NCBI GenBank assembly: GCA_963691705.1
Contig: OY829541.1
Coordinates: 52,658,377 to 52,722,376, forward strand
Reading direction: 5' to 3'
DNA: 64,000 nucleotides
Source: Viola odorata
Lineage: Eukaryota; Streptophyta; Magnoliopsida; Malpighiales; Violaceae
The position numbers were made by a program, and so were the translations under genes. Shown one piece after another: positions 23,031 to 34,191 of this stretch. The number at the start of each line of letters is the position of its first letter. The first letter of the stretch is position 1. A model generated the notes under the pieces. It was not told where the DNA came from and did not search any database. It saw only the letters and a program-made list of their open reading frames with translations.

Positions 23031-23588
23031 TCAAGTTGCATCAGCTCGTTGTTTCATCCTTTTCCACCTCAGTCTTGAGACTAGGAATATACAAGACGTA
23101 CTCTTGATGCAACTAACATTCAACGGCGGAGTCGTTTGATAGCCTTGATAGGTTGTCTGAGCAGTACCCTGACGAGTATTGAATGGTGGAGTTGCTGGGC
23201 CACCAGACATGACTGTTGGAGCACGCTGTGCACTAGGAAAAAAGTGGTCTTTTTGAATGAATGATTTAGTAGTAGTAGTTGAGCCTGGAGATATGCAGGC
23301 TACAGAGTGCAACATTGCTATGAAGGATGTGACGGACCATTACCCTGAGGATTATGCCCTAACAGAGCTACTGGGCCACTAGACATGGTCGTTCGAGCAC
23401 GCCACTAGAAAAATGTGGAGTGTTGAAAAATTGTCGTAGCTGTGGCTGAGACCGAGAATTTCCAGGCTGCTTTCAGAGCCACCAAAGGTGTTGGGTGACT
23501 GATGGTCGTGCGCTGAAACCTTATTCTTAAAGGTTTCATCGTCGACCATTGTTTCAGCAAGCCTTAATCTCCTCTTTGCTCCCCCCAT
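23031..23588 (-). pseudogene. Unrecognised, probably degraded coding region with an internal duplication
   Basis: Minus-strand frames at 23588-23379 (69 codons, starting MGGAKRRLRLAE) and 23315-23031 (94 codons) are separated by stops. Two blocks, about 23165-23250 and 23333-23415, repeat each other imperfectly: both contain CTGGGCCAC(C/T)AGACATG and GAGCACGC in order. Composition is more GC-rich than the flanks, which suggests a former gene or transposon fragment. I do not recognise a family. Confidence 0.3.
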
Positions 23589-23640
23589 ATGTGAATTGTG
23601 GCTTCAGTTCTAAGATAGCTAGCTAGTTGTATCTAATGTT

Positions 23641-23950
23641 TTTTTTAATAGACAGTGAAATATTTATTATTAGGCGTCATGAGAACATGATCAAAAACCC
23701 CAAAGAGTTCAGAATACAATCGAGAAAGCTGGAAAGAATCAAAATTGGCTCAGCAAATAGCTTAAGTCAACAACCAGCTATCTAACTCGGTCCTCCCCAC
23801 GAGTATAGCCACGAAGACGATAACATCATCTGCACCGAGTTGTATGGAAATAAGAAATCTCTGTTTTTCATCCAATTCTGCCAGTGAGAAAAAATCATAT
23901 TTAAAGTACAGAATGCGCAGAAATCCCCTTCCTGAAACACCACATTGCGG
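23641..23950 (-). mobile_element. Small retroposed insert with 13-bp target site duplication
   Basis: TGTATCTAATGTT occurs at 23628-23640 and again at 23951-23963. Just inside the left copy is a T run, a short poly(A) tail on the minus strand, preceded in that sense by AATAAATATTT, a polyadenylation-like signal. These are the marks of target-primed reverse transcription. The insert could be a SINE, the 3' end of a LINE, or a 5'-truncated retrocopy of a host mRNA. A minus-strand frame of about 60 codons ends GRTELDSWLLT but is not recognised. Confidence 0.7.
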
Positions 23951-23974
23951 TGTATCTAATGTTGTTAATACCAA

Positions 23975-24632
23975 TTAAGCTACACATGTCAAGATATATA
24001 TATTTCTTATTTATTTTTTTACCAAAACATCTACATTTTTTAAATTTAATTGTTGATCTAATTAAATATACAGTCAACTGTTTGGATCATTTACATGATT
24101 GAATTCTACAAAATCTTCACAAAAAAATTGTTTATAGCTACAAGAAAAAAAAATACATAAAGAATTCATATATGTTTGCATATTAATTTTTTTTTCTTGA
24201 TAATTAACGGACAAGATGCTTAACCCTCGGTAATGCATTAAGGCCAATCTCTGTGCATGGATGTCTGAACTTGTCTTTATTAAAACAAATTAAAGAAAGA
24301 AAAAAGATCCCTTGCGTGAGAATTTTTTTTGGTTGTCATGAAGCACAAGTGATGGGATTGGAATAATTCAATTTTATAGCTCGAGCTGGCTCGAGCGGAG
24401 TCCTAGTTTAAGTAGTGTAGCACATAGTTGTTTTGCTTTTATAAACCGAACCTGAATCCTAGATAATACTTTGCCATCTGTAAATAACCACCGGTTATAT
24501 AAATGCTTTTGCATGTTATGATCTGTGTAGATGCGTTTCTTGTACTAAAAGAATACTGGTGGTGCAATCACTATAGTTTTGCAGAAAGTTAAACAAGAAA
24601 CTAATTAATTATAATATGCTCAACATGTACAC
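23975..24632. other. AT-rich intergenic spacer
   Basis: No gene or clear repeat was seen; the right part is the promoter region of the first DUF3339 gene. Confidence 0.4.
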
Positions 24633-24639
24633 TATATAA
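24633..24639 (+). promoter_or_regulatory. TATA box of first DUF3339 gene
   Basis: TATATAA lies 140 bases before the ATG at 24779, a plausible distance for a leader of about 110 nt. It is assigned by sequence and position only. Confidence 0.5.
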
Positions 24640-24778
24640 GTGGTACAGGCCACTGTTTTACCCAAATAGGGATCTTTCAATTAGTTTTTTTATCTCTTGC
24701 AAATCAGATTAATCACTCTTTCTCTGCACATTTTCAATTAGATTAATTCTGTAGTTAGTGTTGATCGAGTGGTAATTA

Positions 24779-24988
24779 ATGGCGGATTGGGCACCGATAT
24801 TGTTTGGGGTGTTGCTGTTCATCTTGCTGTCACCTGGGCTGCTGTTTCAGGCGCCAGGGACTAATAGGAAGATGGAATTTGGAGGATTCAATACCAATGG
24901 CAAGGCTATTGTCGTCCACACCATCATCTTCTTTGTTCTCTTTAGCCTGCTCATCTTAGCGTTGGGCGTCCGCATCTATATGGGCTAG
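24779..24988 (+). CDS. DUF3339 small membrane protein (copy 1)
   Basis: This single-exon gene encodes 69 aa starting MADWAPILFG. Two hydrophobic segments (about residues 5-24 and 46-67) flank a short polar loop with the family signature LLSPGLLFQAPG and a conserved VHTI stretch. Length and motifs match the plant-specific DUF3339 family, whose function is unknown; it is probably an integral membrane protein. A close paralog starts 977 bp past its stop on the same strand. The stop is followed by a (GCTA) run near 24985-25000. Confidence 0.9.
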   Translation: MADWAPILFGVLLFILLSPGLLFQAPGTNRKMEFGGFNTNGKAIVVHTIIFFVLFSLLILALGVRIYMG

Positions 24989-25964
24989 CTAGCTAGCTAG
25001 CTCATGATCATCCCCGTCATCTAATTTAATTACATTAGTTGGGTAATCAATTAATTGTAACCCAATTCTTTTGGTTAATTTTACTTACATTCTTTTGTTT
25101 TGAGATTTAAAGATAAGGTTTGTCAATTTGTTTGTTTTGTGGTTTTCTTAATGTGATACATGATCCATATGTATACAATTGTTTGATTCACCTTATTATT
25201 TGTTTTGTATATATTTTTCAAGTAATTTACATGAAATAAAAAAAATTAACTTAACTAGAGTCTTGATTTCGAGTTCTAGGGATTGAATATAAAACTATAG
25301 TAAAATCTGTGAGTGAAAACTTTATCATTATTTGGGGTTTATCCAACTTATCTTCAAAATAAACGACACCTAATTTGATAATTAGATATCCAATCATCTT
25401 GAAAAAAATAGATTAACTTCGTCTTGTTATTATTAATTTCTTCTTGCACATGCTAGCTAGTCTTATGTGAAAAAATAATTGGTTGTAACTGTAAATAAAT
25501 ATAAATAAATAAAAGAAGAAATGGAAGTGGTAATAGGAAACATGGGCTGGGCCTCTTAGAGAATTAACCAACACAAGCCCAGTTCTCTCACTTGGGTCAC
25601 CGCCCAAAAAATCCAGAAAGAAACTGATTTGACCGTGGTCAGCGTCACAAAACTCAACATCTTATCCCAAGATGATCACAGCCGTCGGATCACAAAGGGA
25701 ACCACGCACAAGTCGGTGACACGTTTCCAAGAGCACCACTCCTCCCTCACTTGTCACGAGAAGCATCCCCTCCACTAAGAAATGTCCAACAAAATGCCCT
25801 TTGTCCCTTAGCATTCCTCTCACTCTCATTCCAAATAAGCACAAATCTCCCCCTTCCATTCTAAGTTTTCACCGACTTTCCCTTGTCACATATCCTTCGC
25901 ACTTTCCACTTGTTTAATCATCTGGGTTTTGTTCATTTTATTGGAGAAAGATCAAGAATTGGGT

Positions 25965-26174
25965 ATGGCGGATTGGGGGCCGGTGGTGATTGCGGTGGTG
26001 CTGTTTGTTCTGCTATCGCCTGGGCTTCTGTTTCAGATACCAGGGAGGAATCGGGTGGTTGAGTTCGGGAATATGCAAACCAGCGGCGCATCCATCCTTG
26101 TACACACCATCATCTACTTTGGTCTCCTCACCATCTTCCTCATCGCCATTGGTGTCCACATCTACGCTGGTTAA
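25965..26174 (+). CDS. DUF3339 small membrane protein (copy 2)
   Basis: Encodes 69 aa starting MADWGPVVIA. An in-frame ATG 36 bases upstream would add 12 residues, but the MADW start matches copy 1 and the family, so 25965 is preferred. Two hydrophobic segments (about 5-24 and 46-67) and LLSPGLLFQIPG are clear. It shares roughly 60% of residues with copy 1, so the two are a diverged tandem duplication. The 300 bp upstream are GC-richer, with TTGACC and ACACGT motifs, so expression could differ from copy 1; that is inference. Confidence 0.9.
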   Translation: MADWGPVVIAVVLFVLLSPGLLFQIPGRNRVVEFGNMQTSGASILVHTIIYFGLLTIFLIAIGVHIYAG

Positions 26175-28306
26175 ACTCAAGTCAACTTGTGGGTATTTTA
26201 GTAATTTACGATGGGTTTTGTTGTTTTGGATCTTAGGTTTGGTGTTAATGTTAATTTGAATGTTATTTTGTTTCTCTGGTTCTTAATGGGTACGAGTTTA
26301 ATTTGTTATGGAGCATTTTGTTTTTCTTTGATTTTGTGGCGCAGTTGGAGTAGGATTTATCACAAACAGGTTGTAATCTATGTTTTTGATCTTAAACATT
26401 CTGTCAAGTAGGGGTTGAGATTGTAATTGCATAACGCCTAATGATCTATTTTCTGCCTTTAGCCTTGCTTTGTATCCGCCGATTGGAAATTTTAGGCAGT
26501 AGAAGCTTTTTCCCATTTTGTTCCTTTCACGGTCGCTGCTCGCTACGGGCGTTTTTGCCCTTTTTGTGGTGGCGCGTGTTCGTTCGTCGTACTCGTTGTG
26601 GTGACGCGTGACGGCTCAAATGTGTTATGGGCCTAAGCGGTCGAATTAGCCCATTTACCAAGCCCAACTGTCTAGAAAGCAGGAAAACTTTTAAGAAAAA
26701 AATGAAAATACTACGTTATTTTGTTATCCTATTATGCAATCATGAGTTATTGATATTATGATGTTATTTTCTACCTCGTAGGATAAGAAAGAAGACGCGT
26801 GTGGTTGTCCGCTATTTGTTAAATGATTTCAATTATATTTTTAATTTTTAAAAAACTATCCTATATTCATTAATAAATCTTATATAATTAAGTATTTATA
26901 CATAAATTAATTATAATTGGAAGTTAATTATCACGTGATTAATTCCTATAATTAAATGATCAGAAATAAAAAAAAGTAAAAATCACCAATTAAATATAAT
27001 AACTATTTAGAAAAAAAGTTTTTGAGTAAATATGAGTACTAAAAAAAATGAAGGGAGTGATATCTTAATTAACCTAATCCCCATCAATATCCACATGAGA
27101 GGCAACAATGAAAGCGATAAGGAATTTTGAAAATCCAAACATCTCAGAGATAGAAAGATAGAAATATTTTAACGAATTATACTTGTTCGTATGCGTCAAG
27201 AGTCTATTGATGAGAACGGGCTTAGGTAATTTCCACTTCTAAAGCCTGTTTTCTTTTGTGAAAAGTGGAAATGTTCTTGTTTGTAGTAAGATAAAAAAAT
27301 TCGTTCAAATAATTCTAAACATAATAACTTTTTAATATACCCGCTGACAGTTGTAGAATTCTAGTGCTCTACTTGGTCAGTTTTCAATAATTAATGGCGA
27401 TGTGTGCTGCTGGAAACATGTTCAAAAAAAATTGAGAAATTGTTTTTGGTGTTTACTACAAGATGTCTTGCTCAAATCAGAAATGTCCCTAACTTAAAAT
27501 TAAAAGTGTGTTTTTTTGTATTATACTATTGTTGTCTCCCCTGATCAAGATGTTTTCCGAATTTTAAGAATTCAAGATGAAAGGGATAAGTAGAGTTGGA
27601 TTAGTGCTAAATGCTTAGGAAACAAAGATCAAACCAGGTCACATCTTGTAACCAAAAAATAAAAAGAATGATGAGACCCAAGAAGATAAGAATTAATGCT
27701 TTGTTAATCAGACATTAAAAGTTTAGTTGAATTCATAATTTGTTAAAATTCACACATTGACTTCACCTACCACCAAAAAATATAAAGACACGTATGACAT
27801 CATAATTTACATCATAAGCTGGAAAGAAACTGAATAATTAGGTAATAGAAAACCCGTTTAAAAGTTTCCCTACGTATTAAAAAGTTTCCTGCTTTCTGGA
27901 GTAAATTGGGTTTGCCTGTTTGAAAATCTTGAATGGGCCAAGCAAGACAAGCGCGACCGCAGGTCCAATGAACAATGGGCCCATGCCACATGTCACTCTG
28001 TGGGTTTTGATTTTCTCTCAGTTTTCCTTTAGTTAGCATCTCTAAATTGATTGTTACTAAAAATAAACTTTCAATTAGTTAATGCATTTTATTTTTGACA
28101 ACTCTCCCCGCAAAGTATAATTAAAGAATATCATTAACCTAGATTCATAATTCGAGCTTGTATTTTTTGGAAATTTTATAATTAAAAATAATGTTACACT
28201 TTAAATTTTTCATTATTTTTGTAATTTTTATTTATATATTTTTGTTACACTTTAAAAAGATTACAAATGCTTTTATGTGTATGACTGCAGTGTGCCAGTG
28301 TAATAC
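26175..28306. other. Intergenic
   Basis: No gene was recognised. A short GC-rich patch at about 26520-26640 stands out against AT-rich sequence, with a small GGGCG-T5-GCCC-like hairpin near 26547. The remainder is AT-rich with no clear repeats. Confidence 0.4.
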
Positions 28307-28432
28307 ACCTTCTGGATACTTTTAATTGTCACTTTTAAACAATAATTTTCAGTAAAACAAACACTAAAAAGTCAAATAAAATGTACAGTAATTTTCAATA
28401 GAAAAATGACAATTACAAGTATCCGGAGAGAC
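28307..28432. mobile_element. Short MITE, same family as 58547-58673
   Basis: Imperfect terminal inverted repeats (CTTCTGGATACTTTTAATTG... and its inverse CAATTACAAGTATCCGGAG) enclose a core with AAACAAACACTAAAAAGTCAAATAAA and TGTACAGTAATTTTCA. The same core is in the MITE at 58547. Confidence 0.65.
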
Positions 28433-28765
28433 TATTAATCTCATTGGATTACTAAGAAACTTCATTTTGGCCTAGAATGGTATTCTTGTGGTGAAAAAAA
28501 TTAATTATAAATTTAAAATAAAGAGATATCCACTGTATAAAACAGGAGTAAATGAAAAAAGAGAGTAGTAATTTAATTTGTTTATTTCTTATTAAAATAA
28601 TCTAATTGATAAAAGGAAGTGATTATTTGATAAAATTTGCATTTATTAACATAAAAAGGTTATTATTAAATCCAAACCGTTCATTTAAAATGGATTGTTG
28701 AAATTTAATTAACATTACACATCATGTTAGGGGAGCTAAATGGTCTTGGCAGGTTTTAAGAGTTA

Positions 28766-29001
28766 CTCCCTCCGGTATTGATTAATTGTCATTTTACTAT
28801 TCCAGCGTGTATTTTAAAACGGCCGGAATAGTAACTATATGATCTCGAAAAAATTCGAATTTTTTTTTCAACGTACGTGAAGGATTAATATACGTTGTGT
28901 AAAAATTTCGGACTTTTTCGAGGTTATATAGTTACTATTCCGACCGTTTTATAAGACGGTAGGAATAGTGACAGTGGACAATTAATCGAGACCGGAGGGA
29001 G
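28766..29001. mobile_element. Stowaway-like MITE, TA target duplication
   Basis: It begins CTCCCTCCGGTATTGATTAA and ends with the inverse (TTAATCGAGACCGGAGGGAG), with TA on both sides. The internal halves are also inversely repeated around an ATTCGAA centre, so the whole 236 bp can fold back. Confidence 0.8.
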
Positions 29002-29053
29002 TAGATGGAAAGAGTAGGTAAAACAATTGATACTCTCTCTACTCAATTAAGCT

Positions 29054-31011
29054 ACTAGTAGAGTTTTTTTTTTTTGAATGGGAGAAATAATTGGATTAAT
29101 TCAAATCTGCAAGTACAAAAGGTGCGATCACCTCGGGGCATTCCCCTATCCATACATTTCCTAAACCGGAAATCAAAGCCAATTGGCCTAACTCATGTGC
29201 TGGGATATTCGTGGACTGTCCTGTATGCGAAAAGGAGCAGCTATGAAAAGTAGAAGCTAGGCGTGCCACCTCTTCCAACACCAAGCCCGAGTAGCTTAAT
29301 GGGAAGTCTCCATTGGTCAGGGCGAGGACGTTCTGCAAGCAGTCAGACTCAACTATGATCTTGTCATATCCCCATTGGCGAGCTTGTGTTACTGCGTCTC
29401 TCAGCGCTAGAGCTTCTGCTGTTCGCGCCTCAGCTCCATGCGGAAGGTAGATTGCTCCTGAGAACACTGTTCCACCCTCTGCATCCCGGGCTATAAATCC
29501 CAAACCAATGCCCGTAGTCCCTACCGCTGCATCCGTGTTCACCTTCACCACCCCTATAGGAGGAGGCATTCATCTCGGGTTGACAGGTTGGGGAGGCGGG
29601 GCGGCGGGTCTTTGATGCTGACACCATGCCTCCTTGAAATCAGATAGTAATTTTCCACCCCTAATAACCACCTCTTGGATTGATTCATCGCACTGGCGGA
29701 AGATCCTGTTATTCCTCGATGTCCATAGGGACCAAAGGATGGAGATGAGCTTCTCTATATCCGAGTCATCCAGCGATGTTCGTAGCCCTACTAGCCAATC
29801 CACCCAGTCATCTCCTCGTAGTCTCGAAACCCTATCCCAGAAAGCAAACTTTCCCCACACTTCCCTAGCAAACGGGCAAGACAGCAGCAGATGCGGAGTC
29901 GATTCAACCTCTTCGTTGCAGCAGGGGCACACGGGGTCCACCGATACACCCCTCCTAGCAAGATTCACCCTGGTTGGGAGAGAGTTACTTCCCATCCTCC
30001 ACATGAAGTTTTTGAACTTTGGAGGGATAGACAGTCCCCACAAGAATTTCCACCAACCTCTACTGGAACCTGGGCACTCCTGCGCAGTAACCGATGTAAG
30101 ACAGTGGTATCCACTACGAACTGAATACTTCTCATTTGTAGTACCTTTCCACACAAGAGTATCATTCGCCTCACTCCGACTAAGCGGTAGGCTTAATATT
30201 GCTGATATTTCCTGTGGTAGAAAAAGTTGTTCCACAAGGTCTGTCTTCCAACACCTCCGGTCCCTATCAATAAGCTCAGCCACTGTAGCCTCCTCATCGA
30301 GGCCCGTGACCGGTGTTGTGATCATCCCAATCGCTGTTGTCGGAAGCCACAGGACTTTCCAAATCCGTATCCGTTCACCATTCCCTACCCTCCAGATGCA
30401 TCCTTTATGGAGAGTTGATCTTCCTGCCAGAGTGCTACGCCACACGTAACTAGGGCGGGAGCCCATCCCTGCCTCTAGAAAGTCCGAGTGGGGAAAGTAT
30501 CGCGCTTTCCAGATCTGGGCGAGCAAAGAGTTTGGATTTTTGTGCAGCCGCCATCCTTGTTTGGCTAAAAGTGCAAGATTAAATTCTCTAACCTTCCGGA
30601 ATCCTAATCCTCCCACATCCTTCGACCGGCAAAGTTTTTCCCAGGACACCCAGTGCATCTTACGCTCCTCAGAGTTCCCCCCACCAGAATCTTCTTGTTG
30701 CCTTTTCTATATCCTCGCAGGTGGATACAGGGATCTCAAAACAACTCATCATATACGTCGGGATGGACTGGATGACTGATTTAATTATAACATCTCTCCC
30801 TGCTTGGGATAGCTTTTTCTCTTTCCACCCTCCTAGCCTCTTGCAGATCCGGTCACGGATCGGAGCGAACATCTCTTTCTTCGATCGGCCAAAAGACACT
30901 GAAAGTCCCAAGTACCTGGCATGGGATTCCATCTCCACCATTGCTAGTCTTTCTTTTACCAGTATTTTAGCGTCGTGTCCTACGTTCTTGCTGAAACACA
31001 CTAGTAGAGTT
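29054..31011 (-). mobile_element. 5'-truncated L1-type LINE with perfect 12-bp target duplication
   Basis: ACTAGTAGAGTT occurs at 29054-29065 and 31000-31011. A T run of about 12 just inside the left copy is the poly(A) tail on the minus strand. Between them are 1.9 kb of ORF2 from the C-terminal RT region onwards. Endonuclease and most of RT are missing, so insertion stopped early during reverse transcription. Confidence 0.9.
29096..30999 (-). pseudogene. LINE ORF2 remnant: RT C-terminus, zf-RVT, RNase H
   Basis: Minus-strand segment 30999-30669 has the RT tail (ARYLGLSVSFGRSK, RDVIIKSVIQSIPTYMMSCFEIP, RRFWWG). A one-base slip in a G run near 30675 shifts to 30658-29570, with GGLGFRKVREFNLALLAKQGWR and the zf-RVT region ending CPCCNEEVESTPHLLLSCP. 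One stop at 29572-29570 separates it from the RNase H domain (29569-29096: VKVNTDAAV, AEALALRDAV, VESDCLQNV), which supplies the D-E-D residues. The plus-strand 271-codon frame at 29634-30449 is only its antisense shadow. Confidence 0.88.
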
Positions 31012-33785
31012 AATTAGTAGCATTGGGGCAAGAGATTAAAGAGACGGTCTAAATCGTTGTAAAGAGAAAAAGAACAAAATAACCATTCAATTACCGTTGG
31101 CGATTATAAAGTATGAATAAAAATTCGAACTAATCACACAAATACCATTGGCGATGGCGGAGTCTGAGCAATTGGGGAAAGAATTTAGATGATCCTTACA
31201 GCCCCACGCACGTCAATTTCCATCCCCTCTTGTCTCGCTCAGTTGCTCGCTCGATTCAAGAGAAAGTTCCCTCCCGTTTCCCTAGTCCCAATACCCCACC
31301 ATTTCTTTATCACCATTCTTTTTCTTTTCATTCCCTAGCCCAAGGGCAAGTGGTCTACTTACGTGTCGATGCATTGTTTCTTAGTTTTGGGGCCATCAGA
31401 ATAAAATAGTGTTCTTTTCTCTTTTCTTCTGAATTACAGAGTATTTTAAATATATTAAATTATACTCCCTCCGTTCCACTTTAATTGATTTGAAAAACGT
31501 AAGTCGTTAATTTATGGACTTATTTTATTCCTTATTGTTTCATTTTTTTTCTAATTCATCGAATTAGATTGATTTAAAAAATATATATAATTTGCACAAA
31601 ATATATGCTTCGAAAAAGATAAAATAACAAATACCTCAAATAGTAACAATCCGTAGAAAAGTGACAGGTAAAGTGAAACGGAGGGAGTGCTAGTTTATGT
31701 TGTTCGTATGAGCTTAACTTATTAAAAAAAATAAAATATTTTAAATAGGTAATTTTTTATATATAATATTTTTTACTTAAAATAAAAATATCAAAATATA
31801 TACTAATACAGTTCAGTTTTAACCGGAGTGGTAGTCATGAGTTGATGGCAATTTTGAATTACAATATTGTTGATGTTAGTGGATGCAAGAATAAGCTCTC
31901 TTCTTTTTTTGTGTTTGTGTGATCTTTAACATCTTTTTTTAGTTTCATCAAAATTGTTCAAACACAAATTGTTGAATTTGGGTCCCGTTGAAAGTACTCT
32001 CTTTGTAAATTAGGCCTAAAATGGTGGTATGAAAATAATTGACGCCTTCACAATAAATACAACAAAAAGTAGCTTTTTTTACCATGTCAGTTGACCGTCC
32101 TGCCCTTATCTGCTGCCCGTCTACCCATGTTTATTGCCCGCCTACCCGTTGCTGCCCGTTGTCCGCATAGCTGCCCACCTTGAATAAAAGTTGTTTTATT
32201 CATTTTTTTAATATATTTTTTAAAACTGTATAATTTGTAGGCTCGCGTCTATTATTTTTTGATGGAGGGAGTAAATGTTGTTGGCTTAGGTTGATTCTAT
32301 TTCTATCGCCTAACCTACGCACGTACCATAATGTTCGATATCCTAAGTTTTCAGACCTCAGATGCCCAAAATTATGTTGCAACTTTCTCAAGTCATCACC
32401 AATACGTAAAATGGCATCTCACATATTGACTATACTTTCTAAAAGACTTTAGTGTGCTTCGCGTAGAACGTACAAAAAATATGTGCGCTAAATTTTAAAT
32501 TTTTATTGATATATTTATCATCCGTAAATAAATAAAAAAGCATTCGTTTCAAATCGTTTCAAATTTGCTCATAATATTAACGGTGTCTAATGTTTCATCA
32601 ACCATATGCGCATGCAACACTTTCTTGACATAAATACCCATAACAAATTGTTGTGTTTGCAAGGATGATTTTTAAAGTTTAGTTTAATAGATTGATTGTT
32701 AGTCATAACGCCCATTTTATCTTTTAATAAATTAATTTGATAAAAAAATAAGTAATTATAAATTTAGTGGGTATAAAATAATTGTATTTTGGACCTAAAT
32801 AAAGTAGACAACGATTATACACATTGGTCAATCATGCACGGTTTTTATTACAATAAGTGTAACGAAAAAAATGGTGACAAAAAATTCACCAACTTTTGAA
32901 TTCGGGGAATCTTTTTTCCCAGAATGCAATCAATTCATTTGTCGACAAGGAATCTATCATGCTTTCGAACCTTATATAAATCAAAGAACTTTATAAGAGT
33001 GGTGTCAGTCTGTCCTAGGATGACTTGGAATCACGTCACTGTGCATGACGTCCACGTGTCAAGCAATCCTGAATGTACGTTGAATCGCTAACACCGCGGT
33101 GCCCATGTCGACTATGTTCGGCTGTATTTATGAATTATGGCCCTTCAAGTTGTTTCATGTTATGTCTAGTACTACTATTTCCCGATTTAGATTTTTTTCC
33201 GGGAAAATATTATAAAAAAGTTACATAATGAGTGTGTTCTGGAAACTAAAATTAATGTCGATTTAAAAAAAACAAATTTTAAGGAGTTATAAACTCATTT
33301 TTATCTAGAATTAATTAGTCCAACGATAAATACACTTTAAAAAACCGAGAAAACACTAAATTAATGACACGGTGTATAAAAAAACATAAAACTTTAATAC
33401 ATATCATTCCTAGAATGTTTCATGATTGGTTTGTTCAAAGAAAAAAACTTGGTTGCCAATATTGCATTGCTAACAATGAGCTTAGATCAAGATATATAGT
33501 ATTTTATACTCACTTCGATTCACAATACCTATTATTTAAAGTAAAATATTCTCTAATGAAACATTTATATAACTTTTTTTAGACAAAATTACTCATCTTA
33601 ATATATAGATCATTTATCTCGCATTTTTTTGGTAGCAGACTTTGTAATTAAGTGGTAGATATAGTTAGAATAATTATAAAAAAAAGTAGTATTTAATTCG
33701 TCCTTCATTTTCTATAAAATGAAACATATTTCAAAAATAAAATTTCGACTCTACATAAAGAAAAAATGTCAATGGTGTAAAAACG
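31012..33785. other. Intergenic with one MITE
   Basis: No gene was recognised apart from the MITE at 31465-31687. A C-rich patch at 32095-32180 repeats TGCCCG and CTACCC several times. Open frames at 32200-32391 and 33364-33582 have no family-like features. Confidence 0.4.
31465..31687. mobile_element. Stowaway-like MITE
   Basis: Starts CTCCCTCCGTTCCACTTTAA after a TA and ends with the inverse (AGTGAAACGGAGGGAG). Its right flank reads TG, so the TA duplication is imperfect. Termini resemble those of other CTCCCTCCG MITEs in the window. Confidence 0.7.
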
Positions 33786-34020
33786 GGTAATGATAATTTT
33801 GGTACTTATATTTATTAAAAGTAACTATTTAGTACTTTTGTTAAGTAAAGTGATAAACATAAATTATATATGTTGTCATATCTCAGTTGATGATAGTTTT
33901 TTTACTGTCAACTTTAACGGACACTTGATAATTCAAGTACTAAATCTATCGCTTTAATTTAACGAGATACTGAAATTGTCACTTTTTATCAGTCGGGGTG
34001 CTGAAATGATCATTACTGGT
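33786..34020. mobile_element. Putative MITE upstream of the MADS-box gene
   Basis: The left end GGGTAATGATAATTTTGGTAC is matched inversely by the right end (GTGCTGAAATGATCATTACT). The ~28-bp arms enclose about 180 bp. It lies about 170 bp before the MADS-box ATG, within the likely promoter. Confidence 0.55.
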
Positions 34021-34119
34021 ATAAAGACATACGTATAAGATGCGGTGGGATGAGGTCTAATATACTGCATGGCGTTATATATATAGTGCAGATGGATTGC
34101 AGCTAGCTAGAGTGTGAAT

Positions 34120-34126
34120 TATATAA
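34120..34126 (+). promoter_or_regulatory. TATA-like box of MADS-box gene
   Basis: TATATAA-like sequence 66-72 bases before the ATG at 34192, followed by a CT-rich tract. It was called by position and sequence only. Confidence 0.4.
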
Positions 34127-34191
34127 GTTTTCTCTCTCTCTAGTAATTCTAATTATTAATTAAGTGAGATTAATTTTACTATTAATTAGGA

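Noticed and set aside
24985..25005. (GCTA)n downstream of DUF3339 copy 1
   Set aside because: Only about four or five units; a short simple repeat without evident meaning.
29634..30449. 271-codon plus-strand open frame
   Set aside because: It is exactly antisense to the LINE zf-RVT region, whose minus-strand reading has clear family motifs.
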